A stretch of DNA of 54,650 nt from Bacillota bacterium. Lineage in GTDB: Bacteria; Bacillota; Syntrophomonadia; Syntrophomonadales; Syntrophomonadaceae. The notes below the pieces were generated by a model, which was not told where the DNA came from, did not search any database, and saw only the letters and a list, made by a program, of their open reading frames with translations. Each line of letters begins with the position of its first letter. Position 1 is the stretch's first letter. The translations under genes and the position numbers were made by a program. The stretch is taken from positions 1 through 54,650 of the forward strand of contig JAKPGY010000055.1 of NCBI GenBank assembly GCA_029550685.1. The letters run 5' to 3'. Positions 7,309-15,610 of this stretch are shown here, one piece after another.

Positions 7309-9234
7309 TCAATCCTTCCATAGATTATTGGCAGCATATTTCAAAACCACGTTGCAGCAGTTATCACAGTAGCCATTGCGTTTCATTTCCTCCACCATGG
7401 CGTTGTACTTCTTTTTCTGTTCCTCATCCCGCACTCGAGCCTGGGTCACCACTCGGGACAACTCCCGCACCGAAGCGGTTAGTTTTTTCTCGATGGCTTC
7501 CTTGAGGGGTTCGTAGCAGGTATAGTCGATCTTTTGACCGCTGCGCAGCAGGGAAAACATATATGCAGTTACGTCATTGCGAAACCCCCGGGCAGCTGCT
7601 CCAGTCAGCCCTATCTGGGATTCGATGGATTCTAGGAATTTCTCATCCGCTTCCAGTTCCTCTCCGGTGTTGGGATCTTTGATTTTAACCTTATTGACAA
7701 AGGCTTCCGCATGGTCCAAATAGTTGTTAAACAGGGACTCCGCCTGCTCCCGGTAGCCATGGATAAAAGCCTGGGTTACTTCTTTTTCCAGGATACGATG
7801 GTATTCTTTTTTAATATTGTCCTGCAGGTAGCTCAATAGCTTTTGGCGCTCCTCCTCTCCCATATCCGTAGCCTTTACCGCTTTGATGAGAGATTCCATG
7901 ACGGTAATAGGGTTTATGCAATCATGATCAGATTCCGCCAAAGCGTTGTCTATGGCTTTCATTATGAAACGGGTGGATACCCCAGAGAACCCTTCCCGGC
8001 CACCTTCTTCCTTCAATTCCTGGATGTCTACTTTTTGAGAGGCATCTTTGTACATGATTTCTTCACCATTGTAAATGCGCATCTTGGTAATAATGTCCAC
8101 TTTGTTAGAGGGTGTCAATCGGCTGATGATGGCAAACATGGAAGCAATCTCAATAGTGTGGGGAGCTATGTGGGCCGTGAAGTTGCTCTTCCTTAAAATC
8201 TTTTCATAGATGCGCACTTCCTGACTCAGTTCCAGGCAGTAAGGTACCTCAATTTTTACAATACGGTCGAGTATAGCTTCATTGGTATGATCGGCCTTAA
8301 ATTTGTTCCACTCGGCCTCATTGGAATGGGCCAGTATGATCCCATCAAAATAAATCATGGACCCTTTTCCTGGTGAAGGGATGGCCTTTTCCTGGGTAGC
8401 GGTGATAATGGTATGCAAATACTCGGTATCATTTTTAAACACTTCTATGAACTCCACGAGTCCTCTGTTTCCAGTGTTGAAAGCTCCGTTTAAGGCCAGC
8501 ACCCGCGGGTCATCTTCCGGGTAAAGGTCCATTTTGGATATATCTACAGAACCCACCAGCACCGAAGTATCCTGGTTGTTGGGATCCACCGGAGGAACCA
8601 CCGCTATTCCTTTGCGGGATCGAATAGAAAAATCGCTGGTTGTAACGGGGAAACGCTCATATTCCCCGTTATATTCATGCACCAAACGGTAGCGGCAAAC
8701 CGGGCACAAATCACCCTCGATCTTCACCCCCAGCAACTCTTCAAACTTAGACCGCAGGTGTTTGGGTATTAAATGCAAAGGTTCTTCCCGCATGGGACAG
8801 CCTTGGATAACATAGATGGGCGGGCTTTTTTCCAAAGCCTGCTTCAAACTTTCCACTAAAGACGATTTTCCTGACCCTACCGGCCCCACCAGATACAAGA
8901 CCTGACGGGACTCTTCTCCGCGCATAGCCGCTGCATAGAAGTAGCGAGCTATTTCCATAATGGTCCGGTCGATACCGAAGAATTCTTCTTCGAAAAAGCG
9001 GTAGACTTTAATCACCGAGTTTCCATATAGTCTCCGCAAACGGGGATGTTCTTCAGTTTTAATGGTTTTAACCCCGGCGGCAGTAATCAAGCGATGTATC
9101 CTTTCATGAGCCAGCATGGTCACCTGGGGATCCTCTTTCACGATCTGCAGGTAATCCAGCAAGGTTATGTTAAACTGCTGCTGGTGACGTTCCTGACGAT
9201 CCTTTTTGATCAAGGAGTCAAAATCATAGGACAC
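7309..9234 (-). CDS. prkA: PrkA family serine protein kinase / AAA+ protein
   Basis: 641 residues, full length for PrkA. The N-terminal AAA+ module has Walker A GPVGSGKSS (near residue 120), a cysteine pair region (CPMREE, later CPVCRYRL) inserted in the ATPase, and the typical YFDGIILAHSNEAEWNKF segment. The C-terminal third is the kinase-related PrkA domain. PrkA acts in sporulation and stress; it has been described as a serine kinase and also as an AAA+ protease. GTG start with AAGGAGG upstream. First gene of the prkA-yhbH-spoVR set, divergent from the flavoprotein gene at 9467. Confidence 0.93.
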   Translation of the reverse strand: MSYDFDSLIKKDRQERHQQQFNITLLDYLQIVKEDPQVTMLAHERIHRLITAAGVKTIKTEEHPRLRRLYGNSVIKVYRFFEEEFFGIDRTIMEIARYFYAAAMRGEESRQVLYLVGPVGSGKSSLVESLKQALEKSPPIYVIQGCPMREEPLHLIPKHLRSKFEELLGVKIEGDLCPVCRYRLVHEYNGEYERFPVTTSDFSIRSRKGIAVVPPVDPNNQDTSVLVGSVDISKMDLYPEDDPRVLALNGAFNTGNRGLVEFIEVFKNDTEYLHTIITATQEKAIPSPGKGSMIYFDGIILAHSNEAEWNKFKADHTNEAILDRIVKIEVPYCLELSQEVRIYEKILRKSNFTAHIAPHTIEIASMFAIISRLTPSNKVDIITKMRIYNGEEIMYKDASQKVDIQELKEEGGREGFSGVSTRFIMKAIDNALAESDHDCINPITVMESLIKAVKATDMGEEERQKLLSYLQDNIKKEYHRILEKEVTQAFIHGYREQAESLFNNYLDHAEAFVNKVKIKDPNTGEELEADEKFLESIESQIGLTGAAARGFRNDVTAYMFSLLRSGQKIDYTCYEPLKEAIEKKLTASVRELSRVVTQARVRDEEQKKKYNAMVEEMKRNGYCDNCCNVVLKYAANNLWKD

Positions 9235-9395
9235 TTTTCAAAACCTCCTTCTGGGTGCACCTTCTGGAGCGCATAATTATTTTCTGGTTGCTGAAGTAAT
9301 ATATTTATATGCGTACCTTTCTGGATTCTGAATTGAAACCTTAACCTGCTCAAACAGGTGGCAGCAATAAATTTTAAAATTTTCTAAATACCAAG

Positions 9396-9425
9396 TTGAC
9401 AGATATTTTGTATTCGTAATATTGT
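9396..9425 (+). promoter_or_regulatory. SigmaA-type promoter of the dienoyl-CoA-reductase-like gene
   Basis: A perfect -35 TTGACA (9396-9401), an 18-base spacer and a -10 TATTGT (9420-9425) lie about 42 bases before the ATG at 9467. The region is AT-rich. Position and fit are good; no experimental support. Confidence 0.55.
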
Positions 9426-9466
9426 TATAGTAGCTTTATGCCCGACATTAACTAGGAGGAATAAAT

Positions 9467-11473
9467 ATGCTTTTTGAACCATTGCAGATAAAGAATCTTA
9501 TCCTGCCCAACCGCATTATCATGTCCGCTCTGGACCTGGCTTACTGTCCTGACGGACAGGTCAATTCCCGATTGATAAACTTCTATGAGCAGCGAGCCCG
9601 CGGCGGAGCAGGACTGATTATGATCGGCGGTACCGCCATAGTCCCCGAGGGCGTTTATGGCGGATTTGTATCCATCCATGATGATACCTATATTGAGGGT
9701 CACCGCCAGCTAACCCAGCGGGTTAAACAGCATGGAGCCCGCATAGGAGTGCAGCTGTTTCACTCGGGTGCATATTCACTGGGGTTCAAGGATGGTCATG
9801 AAGTGGTAGCTCCCTCACCCGTTCCCTCCGGGCTTACCGGACAAATACCCCGTGAACTGACCACCGAAGAGATCCAGCAGCTTATCAGAAGCTATGGCCA
9901 GGCAGCGGTACGCGCCCAAAAAGCCGGTTATGAAGTTATAGAAATTATCAGCAGTGCTGGATACCTGATAAACCAATTTCTTTCTCCTCTAACCAACCAG
10001 CGCCGTGATCAGTATGGTGGGTCACTGGAGAATCGCATGCGCTTCGGCCTGGAAGTAGCCGCGGAAATTCGCCGGCAGGTGGGCCCGGACATGGTTTTGA
10101 GTGTTCGTCTCAGCGGCAGTGATTTTGTGCCCGGTTCCAATACCTGGAGAGAAGCGGGTATTTTTGCCAGAGAACTGCAACAGGTTTCCATTGATTTAAT
10201 CAATATTACCGGCGGCTGGCACCAGTCCAGGGTACCACAAATCCAGGCAGAAGTTCCCCGAGGTAACTATGTTTACCTGGCCCGGAAGATCAAAGAGCAG
10301 GTTAGTATACCGGTGGCCATCGGCAACCGGATTAACAATCCTGCTTTAGCCGGGGCTATACTGCAACGGGGGCAGGCTGATCTTATTTCGGTGGCCCGTG
10401 GTTTTTTGGCCGATGATCAGTGGGCTGCCAAAGCAAAAAACGGTCAGGCCCATCAAATCCGCAAGTGTATTGCCTGCATGACCTGTCTGGACGGGGCCTT
10501 TCTGGAAAAAGCTGACCTACCGGGAGTTTCCTGTGCTATTAATGCCCAGGCCGGTTTCGAGGAGACTCGCCAGCTAAAAACTCCCCGGCAAAAATACCGG
10601 GTGCTGGTAATCGGTGCCGGACCTGCGGGACTGGAAGCAGCCCGGGTGGCCGCCCTACAGGGGCATCAGGTAGTATTATGGGAAAAACAGGATTATATGG
10701 GTGGGCAGTGGCGCCTGGCTTCCATACCTCCCGGCAAAGAGGAATTTTTCTCCCTTATAGACTACTACCAGGAAATACTTCCTGCTCTGGGAGTACAAAT
10801 AAAAACCGGTATAAATGCCGATGCAAAAGCCGTAGCAGCGGAAAACCCCCAGGTAATTCTGGTAGCAACCGGAGCCCAGCCCGCGTTTCCTCCCTTGCCA
10901 ACCGAAACAGGAGCCCCGGTCATGCAGGCCTGGCAGGTACTGGCCGGTGAACCGGTAGTTGGCCAACGTATTGCTGTTGTGGGCGGCGGAGCCACTGGCT
11001 GTGAGACTGCTCTATACCTGGCGGAGCAAGGAACTTTAAGTGCTGAATCCTTGCACTTTATGATGCGTCACCAAGCCGAACAAATTGAAGTACTTCAGGA
11101 TCTCCTCAACCACGGCATTTACAAGGTCAGTTTAATAGAAATGGGTAAGGGATTGGCACGAGATATGGCTCGCGGCATGCGCTGGCCAACTTTGAAACAC
11201 CTGCGCACCTTGGGAGTGGACATTCATGAAGAAACCAGAGTAAAAGTCCTTCGTACCGGGGGGGTAGAGGTAGAAAAGGACGGTCAAACGGCTCTCATAC
11301 CTGCTGATACCATAGTTTTGGCCACCGGATCCGTCCCCTGCAATGGGCTGTACCAGGAACTAAGCCAGCGTTTTGCCAATGTGCATCTCCTGGGCGATGC
11401 CGCCCGTCCCGGCAAGCTAATAGATGCCATCCACGGAGCTTTTGAAAGGACCAATGATTTATTAAGTAAATAA
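9467..11473 (+). CDS. NADH:flavin oxidoreductase / 2,4-dienoyl-CoA reductase-like (old yellow enzyme family)
   Basis: 668-residue three-part flavoenzyme. Residues 1-~330 form an FMN-binding TIM barrel of the OYE family (MLFEPLQIKNLILPNRI, GVQLFHSG, the INQFLSPLTNQRRDQYGGS signature). A cysteine cluster follows (CIACMTC, then VSC) for one [4Fe-4S]. The C-terminal part has two dinucleotide folds, VIGAGPAGLEAA (FAD) and VVGGGATGCETA (NAD(P)H). This matches FadH, BaiCD/BaiH and enoate reductases, which reduce conjugated enoyl or enone substrates. Given two acyl-CoA dehydrogenase clusters nearby, an unsaturated acyl-CoA substrate is likely but not proven. Start ATG with AGGAGGA; own promoter at 9396. 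Confidence 0.85.
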   Translation: MLFEPLQIKNLILPNRIIMSALDLAYCPDGQVNSRLINFYEQRARGGAGLIMIGGTAIVPEGVYGGFVSIHDDTYIEGHRQLTQRVKQHGARIGVQLFHSGAYSLGFKDGHEVVAPSPVPSGLTGQIPRELTTEEIQQLIRSYGQAAVRAQKAGYEVIEIISSAGYLINQFLSPLTNQRRDQYGGSLENRMRFGLEVAAEIRRQVGPDMVLSVRLSGSDFVPGSNTWREAGIFARELQQVSIDLINITGGWHQSRVPQIQAEVPRGNYVYLARKIKEQVSIPVAIGNRINNPALAGAILQRGQADLISVARGFLADDQWAAKAKNGQAHQIRKCIACMTCLDGAFLEKADLPGVSCAINAQAGFEETRQLKTPRQKYRVLVIGAGPAGLEAARVAALQGHQVVLWEKQDYMGGQWRLASIPPGKEEFFSLIDYYQEILPALGVQIKTGINADAKAVAAENPQVILVATGAQPAFPPLPTETGAPVMQAWQVLAGEPVVGQRIAVVGGGATGCETALYLAEQGTLSAESLHFMMRHQAEQIEVLQDLLNHGIYKVSLIEMGKGLARDMARGMRWPTLKHLRTLGVDIHEETRVKVLRTGGVEVEKDGQTALIPADTIVLATGSVPCNGLYQELSQRFANVHLLGDAARPGKLIDAIHGAFERTNDLLSK

Positions 11474-11518
11474 AAAAAGCCGTAGATTACGCGAACTTAA
11501 ATCCGTATTGTTTCGTAT

Positions 11519-11812
11519 CGTTGCTGTGAAAATAGTCGTCGTTTTGTCATCGCCCTAAAGGACTACCCATGTTCGCTAGCGCTCATTATTAATGTTGGCC
11601 GTTCCGGCACTCCCGATGTTCGTTCCTTTGGAACTCACTATTAGTGTTGCGAGGGAGCGAAGCGACGTGGCGATCTCGAACGAGAGTCACGGGTAAGTTG
11701 AATGAGATTGCCACGCCCCTTTGGGGCTCGCAGCATTAATAGCAACCGAAGGGAGCATCAGGAGTGCCGGAACGGCTAATGACACAATGGGGAGCCTTTT
11801 CACAGCAATTAT
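11519..11812. repeat. Family A repeat, long composite form
   Basis: Intergenic repeat with inverted ends TTGCTGTGAAAA (11521-11532) and TTTTCACAGCAA (11797-11808). Inside are a plus-oriented core GCGAGGGAGCGAAGCGACG plus TGGCGATCTC, and a minus-oriented core (GAGATTGCCACGCCCC...GGGGCTCGCAG). The 13-base module GCCGTTCCGGCAC (11598-11610) recurs inverted as GTGCCGGAACGGC (11764-11776). The whole piece can fold into a long imperfect hairpin. No coding potential is credible. Confidence 0.8.
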
Positions 11813-11852
11813 CACCTGTGACACAGGCCACGATGAATGAAAACATGCCTCA

Positions 11853-12094
11853 CGGCTTAAGCAGGAGTATTAGCCGGGCGAGTGACGTACGACGAGCCGT
11901 TGCAACCCACGGGGAAACTGAGGGCTGCGAAGCGGAGCGAGAAACAGGATGTTTCGAGCAGCGAGGACTGAGCGCATGGATGCCGAATTCCAAGCGGTCC
12001 GCTTCGCACCGAAGTAAGCCGATGGGTTGCAGGCGAGGAGTCTTGGAACGAGCCGGCTAATACCCCTCCAGGCTAACACCCTGCCAAGCCGTGG
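11853..12094. repeat. Family B dispersed repeat, long form
   Basis: Begins CGGCTTAAGCAGGAGTATTA and ends with GGCTAATACCCCTCC...CCAAGCCGTGG, so the outer segments are inverted repeats (CGGCTT/AAGCCG and AGTATTAGCC/GGCTAATAC). The interior of about 150 bases is nearly identical to 31365-31540 and has several short palindromes. The flank GATGAATGAAAAC lies just before (11831-11843). It is followed directly by a family A core (12104-12142). Apparent reading frames through it are repeat shadows. Confidence 0.85.
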
Positions 12095-12095
12095 T

Positions 12096-12200
12096 TAGCG
12101 TAGAAAAAGAGATTGCCACGCGCTGCGCGCTCGCAATGACAATTAAGGAATTCTTTTTTATGCGATGACAGCGAAGGCCCTTTTCACAGCAATGACACTA
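12096..12200. repeat. Family A repeat, minus-oriented copy with C-type tail
   Basis: Contains GAGATTGCCACGCGCTGCGC and GCTCGCAATGACA, then a tail (AATTAAGGAATTCTTTTTTA, ATGCGATGACAGCGAAGGCC, TTTTCACAGCAATGACAC). The same core plus tail recurs at 40838-40925, showing that core and tail travel as one unit. Confidence 0.75.
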
Positions 12201-12207
12201 AAAACAA

Positions 12208-12236
12208 AAAAGGTGCCGTTGTGTGCGGCACCTTTT
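12208..12236 (-). terminator. Rho-independent terminator of the etfA operon
   Basis: The arms AAAAGGTGCCG (12208-12218) and CGGCACCTTTT (12226-12236) pair perfectly over a 7-base loop. Read on the minus strand the hairpin is followed by a T-run (complement of the A-run at 12200-12210). It lies just after the etfA stop at 12253. Confidence 0.8.
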
Positions 12237-12252
12237 GCCATAAATTGCTCTT

Positions 12253-13176
12253 TTACAGGGCTTTATTTAAGTCAGCCAGAACTTGCTTGAGATCGGCTGT
12301 CAAAATGTAGTCAGACATTTGATTGATGCTGGCATTTTCATCAGTGTTTACCGAGACTATCACCCGGGCATCACGAATACCCACGGTAAACTGTACTTGT
12401 CCGGAAATACCGAACAGTAAAGCTAACTGGGGCTTGCATTTCTTACCGGATAGTCCCACGACGCGCTCTTCCGATAACCACTTCTTGTCGGTGGCCAGCG
12501 GTTTGGAGCAGGCCACTTCGCCACCCAATTTGCGAGCCAGTTCTTCGGCCAGGGGCAAATCATCTTTGCTTTCCATGCCCTGTCCTACCGCTACCAGGAT
12601 TTCAGCTGCTTCTATGTCTACGCTGTCTCCTTCCTTGCCACGTACTTCCAGTACTTTAACGGCGGAGGGCTGTACATTTACCTGCAGGCTATTTACACTT
12701 CCACCGCTTGCAGCAGCAGCTGCCTCATAGGTCCGGGGGCGAATAGCTATAACCTGGCGGGCAGCGGTAATTGCTTGCGTGGCAACAGTTGCTCCTCCCA
12801 GGGCATTGCGCTGGCACTCAATCTGACCGCCATTAACCTGCAGGGCAGTAACATCAGTCAGGCAGCCGGCACCAATTATCTGGGCCAGCCGGCCGGCATA
12901 TTCCTTACACCGCCGGTTGGAGGACAGCAATATGGTATCAACCTGTAGTTGTTCAACTGCCTGGGCTAAGGCAGAGGCTACTGCCGCTGCATCGGCCAGA
13001 ACCAAATCGGGTTGGTCGATATTATATACTTCTGCTCCCGCATTGGCCAGTTCCTGAGCAGCTTGGCTGTCATTGATCGTGACCGCTTTGATAGCAGCTG
13101 CACCGATCTCCCTGGCTGCAGTAAGCAGTTCCAGAGCCATATTATTCTTGTCACTGAATATTAAAACCGTCGCCAT
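12253..13176 (-). CDS. etfA: Electron transfer flavoprotein alpha subunit (FixB), cluster 1
   Basis: 307 residues. The C-terminal FAD-binding domain holds the ETF-alpha signature (VGLSGKKCKPQLALLFGISG, then VNTDENASINQMSDY). With EtfB it makes an FAD/AMP or two-FAD heterodimer that carries electrons between acyl-CoA dehydrogenase and FixC/FixX. Start ATG 13176 was chosen because AGGAGG lies eight bases before it; a GTG three codons earlier overlaps the etfB stop. It is last in the minus-strand set acd-fixC-fixX-etfB-etfA and is followed by a strong terminator. Whether this ETF bifurcates electrons cannot be decided by eye. Confidence 0.92.
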   Translation of the reverse strand: MATVLIFSDKNNMALELLTAAREIGAAAIKAVTINDSQAAQELANAGAEVYNIDQPDLVLADAAAVASALAQAVEQLQVDTILLSSNRRCKEYAGRLAQIIGAGCLTDVTALQVNGGQIECQRNALGGATVATQAITAARQVIAIRPRTYEAAAAASGGSVNSLQVNVQPSAVKVLEVRGKEGDSVDIEAAEILVAVGQGMESKDDLPLAEELARKLGGEVACSKPLATDKKWLSEERVVGLSGKKCKPQLALLFGISGQVQFTVGIRDARVIVSVNTDENASINQMSDYILTADLKQVLADLNKAL

Positions 13177-13181
13177 TTCAA

Positions 13182-13937
13182 TCACCTCCTGATTACGCCT
13201 TCAGCCTCTAGAGCTTGAATCAGCTCGTCCACAGATTTCACAACCACTTTCTTGCGCTGGGAATCAGGAGCCAAGTTGCTGATGGTTTTCACCGGGCTCT
13301 GGTCAGGCAGTTGGACCTCCAAATCATCCAGTTCCACTACTTCCTTGGGCTTCTTACCGGCTTTCAGTATCTGGGTAACCGACGGTATGCGGGCTTCGTT
13401 AATATCTGACAGCACAGTTATAACCGCCGGCAGACTTACTTCCACTACTTCATGGCAGTCTTCCAGAGAACGAGTAACTGTGGCAGTAGTCCCATTCACT
13501 TCAAGGCTGCTGGCAAAGGCCACTTGAGGAAGTCCCAGCAGCTCCGCAACCCGCGAACCTACCTGTCCAGAATAATTATCGGCACTTCCTTCTCCGAAAA
13601 GGATCAGATCTACATCTTCCATATTCTTAATAGCAGCCGCCAGTACTTGAGCTACCAGGCTGCTCTCAGCACCTTTGAGCTCATCATCTATAACCAGATA
13701 GGCTTCATCGGCGCCAGCTGCCAAGGCCTCTTTTATAGTATCTTCAACATTTTCGTCCCCAGCAGAAAGAGCAATTACCTTGCCGCCCTGAGCTTCCTTA
13801 ATTAACACCGCTGCTTCCAGCGCATTCTTGTCAATGTTGCCCAGGGTTAAGGGTACATCGTCAAAGACCGGCTGGCGATTGCGGATTCTGATCTGCTGCA
13901 GATCGGGAACCTGTTTTAAGGCTACCACAATATTCAC
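13182..13937 (-). CDS. etfB: Electron transfer flavoprotein beta subunit (FixA), cluster 1
   Basis: 251 residues beginning MNIVVALKQVPD, the classic ETF-beta/FixA start. The middle shows FGEGSADNYSGQVGSRVAEL (nucleotide-binding loop) and the ETF-beta signature region VEVSLPAVITVLSDINEARI. GTG start preceded by AGGAGG with nine-base spacing. The stop sits five bases before the etfA ATG, so translation is probably coupled. It follows fixX with a 42-base gap. Partner of the EtfA at 12253. Confidence 0.92.
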   Translation of the reverse strand: MNIVVALKQVPDLQQIRIRNRQPVFDDVPLTLGNIDKNALEAAVLIKEAQGGKVIALSAGDENVEDTIKEALAAGADEAYLVIDDELKGAESSLVAQVLAAAIKNMEDVDLILFGEGSADNYSGQVGSRVAELLGLPQVAFASSLEVNGTTATVTRSLEDCHEVVEVSLPAVITVLSDINEARIPSVTQILKAGKKPKEVVELDDLEVQLPDQSPVKTISNLAPDSQRKKVVVKSVDELIQALEAEGVIRR

Positions 13938-13979
13938 CCTGCAAAACCTCCTTAACGTATTGGTAGATGTATCAGCTGC

Positions 13980-14264
13980 TTAGCCAAAGCGAAACTGAAC
14001 TCCGGCTCCTCCGGTGGGATAATTCCACTCCAAAACCTCGGTACCGCAAGCCACGCGGCAGGTCCCGCATTCCAGGCAGCCGTCAATGGTGAATTCCACT
14101 TCCCCGGCATCGTTCAGACTGTATAACCCGGCCGGGCAGACTAAAACAGCTTTCTTCAGGCGCGGGTCTTTTTCCATGCCTGCTTTTATACGGATATGGG
14201 GTTCACTGTCATGCTTAAAGACATCTAATCCCAGTTTGGCTTTCAGCCCCAGTACCTCACTCAT
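13980..14264 (-). CDS. fixX: Ferredoxin-like protein FixX, cluster 1
   Basis: 94 residues. Five cysteines: Cys43 in VCPAGLY, then Cys63, Cys66, Cys69 and Cys73 in the CLECGTCRVAC motif. This pattern matches E. coli FixX/YdiT, which hold one [4Fe-4S] cluster and work with the flavoprotein FixC as a two-piece ETF:quinone oxidoreductase. Its ATG overlaps the fixC stop (ATGA), so the pair is translationally coupled. It differs from the second FixX at 51461, which has three additional N-terminal cysteines. Confidence 0.92.
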   Translation of the reverse strand: MSEVLGLKAKLGLDVFKHDSEPHIRIKAGMEKDPRLKKAVLVCPAGLYSLNDAGEVEFTIDGCLECGTCRVACGTEVLEWNYPTGGAGVQFRFG

Positions 14265-15553
14265 AGTTTTCTCACCTTCCTAAAATCACCCAGCATATCC
14301 CACAACTGGCGAATGGTAATGTGCTTTCTGATAGTCGGATAAATCCGGTTCTTGGGACCTGCACCAACTGCATACAGTTCGCTCATTATAGTCGTTGCCA
14401 GCTCTGGATATATAGTAAACAAGCGGGGATTATCCAGAGCCACAGGAGCATCCTTAAAACTCTGGAAGTCTTTCATCACAAAGCTGTCGTTCAGCAGCAA
14501 TTCATAAACTGACAGCTGATTAGCCCCATACTGGCCTGTTTCCCGGGCCTTCAATACTGCCTGAGCCGCATAATACCCCGACGCCATGGCATATTCCATG
14601 CCGCGAACAGTTACGCCAATATTCATGGAGAAGCCTGCTGCATCACCCGCTACCAGAATACCGTTGCCATACAGTTTACTGAACGACTTCAAGCCACCTT
14701 CCGGGATAACATGGGCACTGTACTCCACCGTTTGTCCCCCGCGGATCAGGCTGGCCACTTCCGGACGCAGTTTAAAATCATCCAGCAGGGCTGGTGCCTG
14801 TACCTCAGGTTGGCCATCCATTAAATCTTTTATACCTACTACTATTCCCAAACTAAGACTTTCTTTATTGGTGTAGAGAAAACCGCCGCCAAATTTTCCC
14901 CGGGTTACCTCACCCATAAACAGCCGAGCGGCCCCTTCATCACCTTCCAAGCCAAAACGATCTTCGATAACAGCTGAATCCAGCTCGATAATTTCTTTGA
15001 AGCCGACCGCAAAATCATAGGGTTTGCCTGGCTTGCGCAGTCCAGCCTTTTCGGCTACCAGGGACAGAACACCATCACAGGCAATTACCACGTCAGCCCT
15101 TAATTCATCGCCACCGGCGCGAACTCCTACTACCTGACCGTTTTCCATGATTACATCATCGACCCGGCTCTTGGTTACCAGCATAGCCCCTTTACGCTCA
15201 GCCTGTTTGGCCAGCCAGCGATCAAACTTAGCCCGCAGAATACTGTAGCTTTGATAAGGCTCCTGGCGTAGATCCTCGCCGCTATAGCGAACTGTAAGGG
15301 ACTTACCTTTGGCCATCAAGGCTACTTCTTCGTGAGCAATAAAGCGTTCCAGAGGCGCCTTTTTCCACAAATCAGGGAACAAATCCCGGATCGGGTTCAG
15401 GTAAATCCGACCGCCGGTTACGTTTTTCGCTCCGGCATAGTCTCCCCGCTCCAGGACCAATACCTCCAGTCCTTCCTGGGCCAGAGTATAGGCTGCTGCC
15501 AGACCAGCCAGACCAGCTCCTACCACAATCACATCGAATTTTTCCACCCACAC
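14261..15553 (-). CDS. fixC: FixC-type FAD-dependent oxidoreductase (ETF:quinone oxidoreductase flavoprotein), cluster 1
   Basis: 430 residues. N-terminal FAD fold FDVIVVGAGLAGLAAAYTLA, then GAKNVTGGRIY, typical of FixC/ETF-QO. The second FAD contact GILVAGDAAGFSMNIGVTVRG appears near residue 310. FixC takes electrons from EtfAB and passes them with FixX to quinone and/or ferredoxin. GTG start at 15553 with a modest GAGGTG site; a GTG two codons downstream (15547) has better spacing and is an alternative. It lies 57 bases after the acyl-CoA dehydrogenase stop. Confidence 0.92.
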   Translation of the reverse strand: MWVEKFDVIVVGAGLAGLAAAYTLAQEGLEVLVLERGDYAGAKNVTGGRIYLNPIRDLFPDLWKKAPLERFIAHEEVALMAKGKSLTVRYSGEDLRQEPYQSYSILRAKFDRWLAKQAERKGAMLVTKSRVDDVIMENGQVVGVRAGGDELRADVVIACDGVLSLVAEKAGLRKPGKPYDFAVGFKEIIELDSAVIEDRFGLEGDEGAARLFMGEVTRGKFGGGFLYTNKESLSLGIVVGIKDLMDGQPEVQAPALLDDFKLRPEVASLIRGGQTVEYSAHVIPEGGLKSFSKLYGNGILVAGDAAGFSMNIGVTVRGMEYAMASGYYAAQAVLKARETGQYGANQLSVYELLLNDSFVMKDFQSFKDAPVALDNPRLFTIYPELATTIMSELYAVGAGPKNRIYPTIRKHITIRQLWDMLGDFRKVRKL

Positions 15554-15610
15554 AGCACCTCGCTTTTAAGAAGAAAGGGAACCAAGTGGTTCCCTAGATT
15601 TCCCGGAGGG

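Noticed and set aside
11764-12060. 98-codon open frame, similar to one at 31330-31581
   Set aside because: Similarity comes from the family B repeat. The short copy at 24800 lacks most of it and the frame has no ribosome site.
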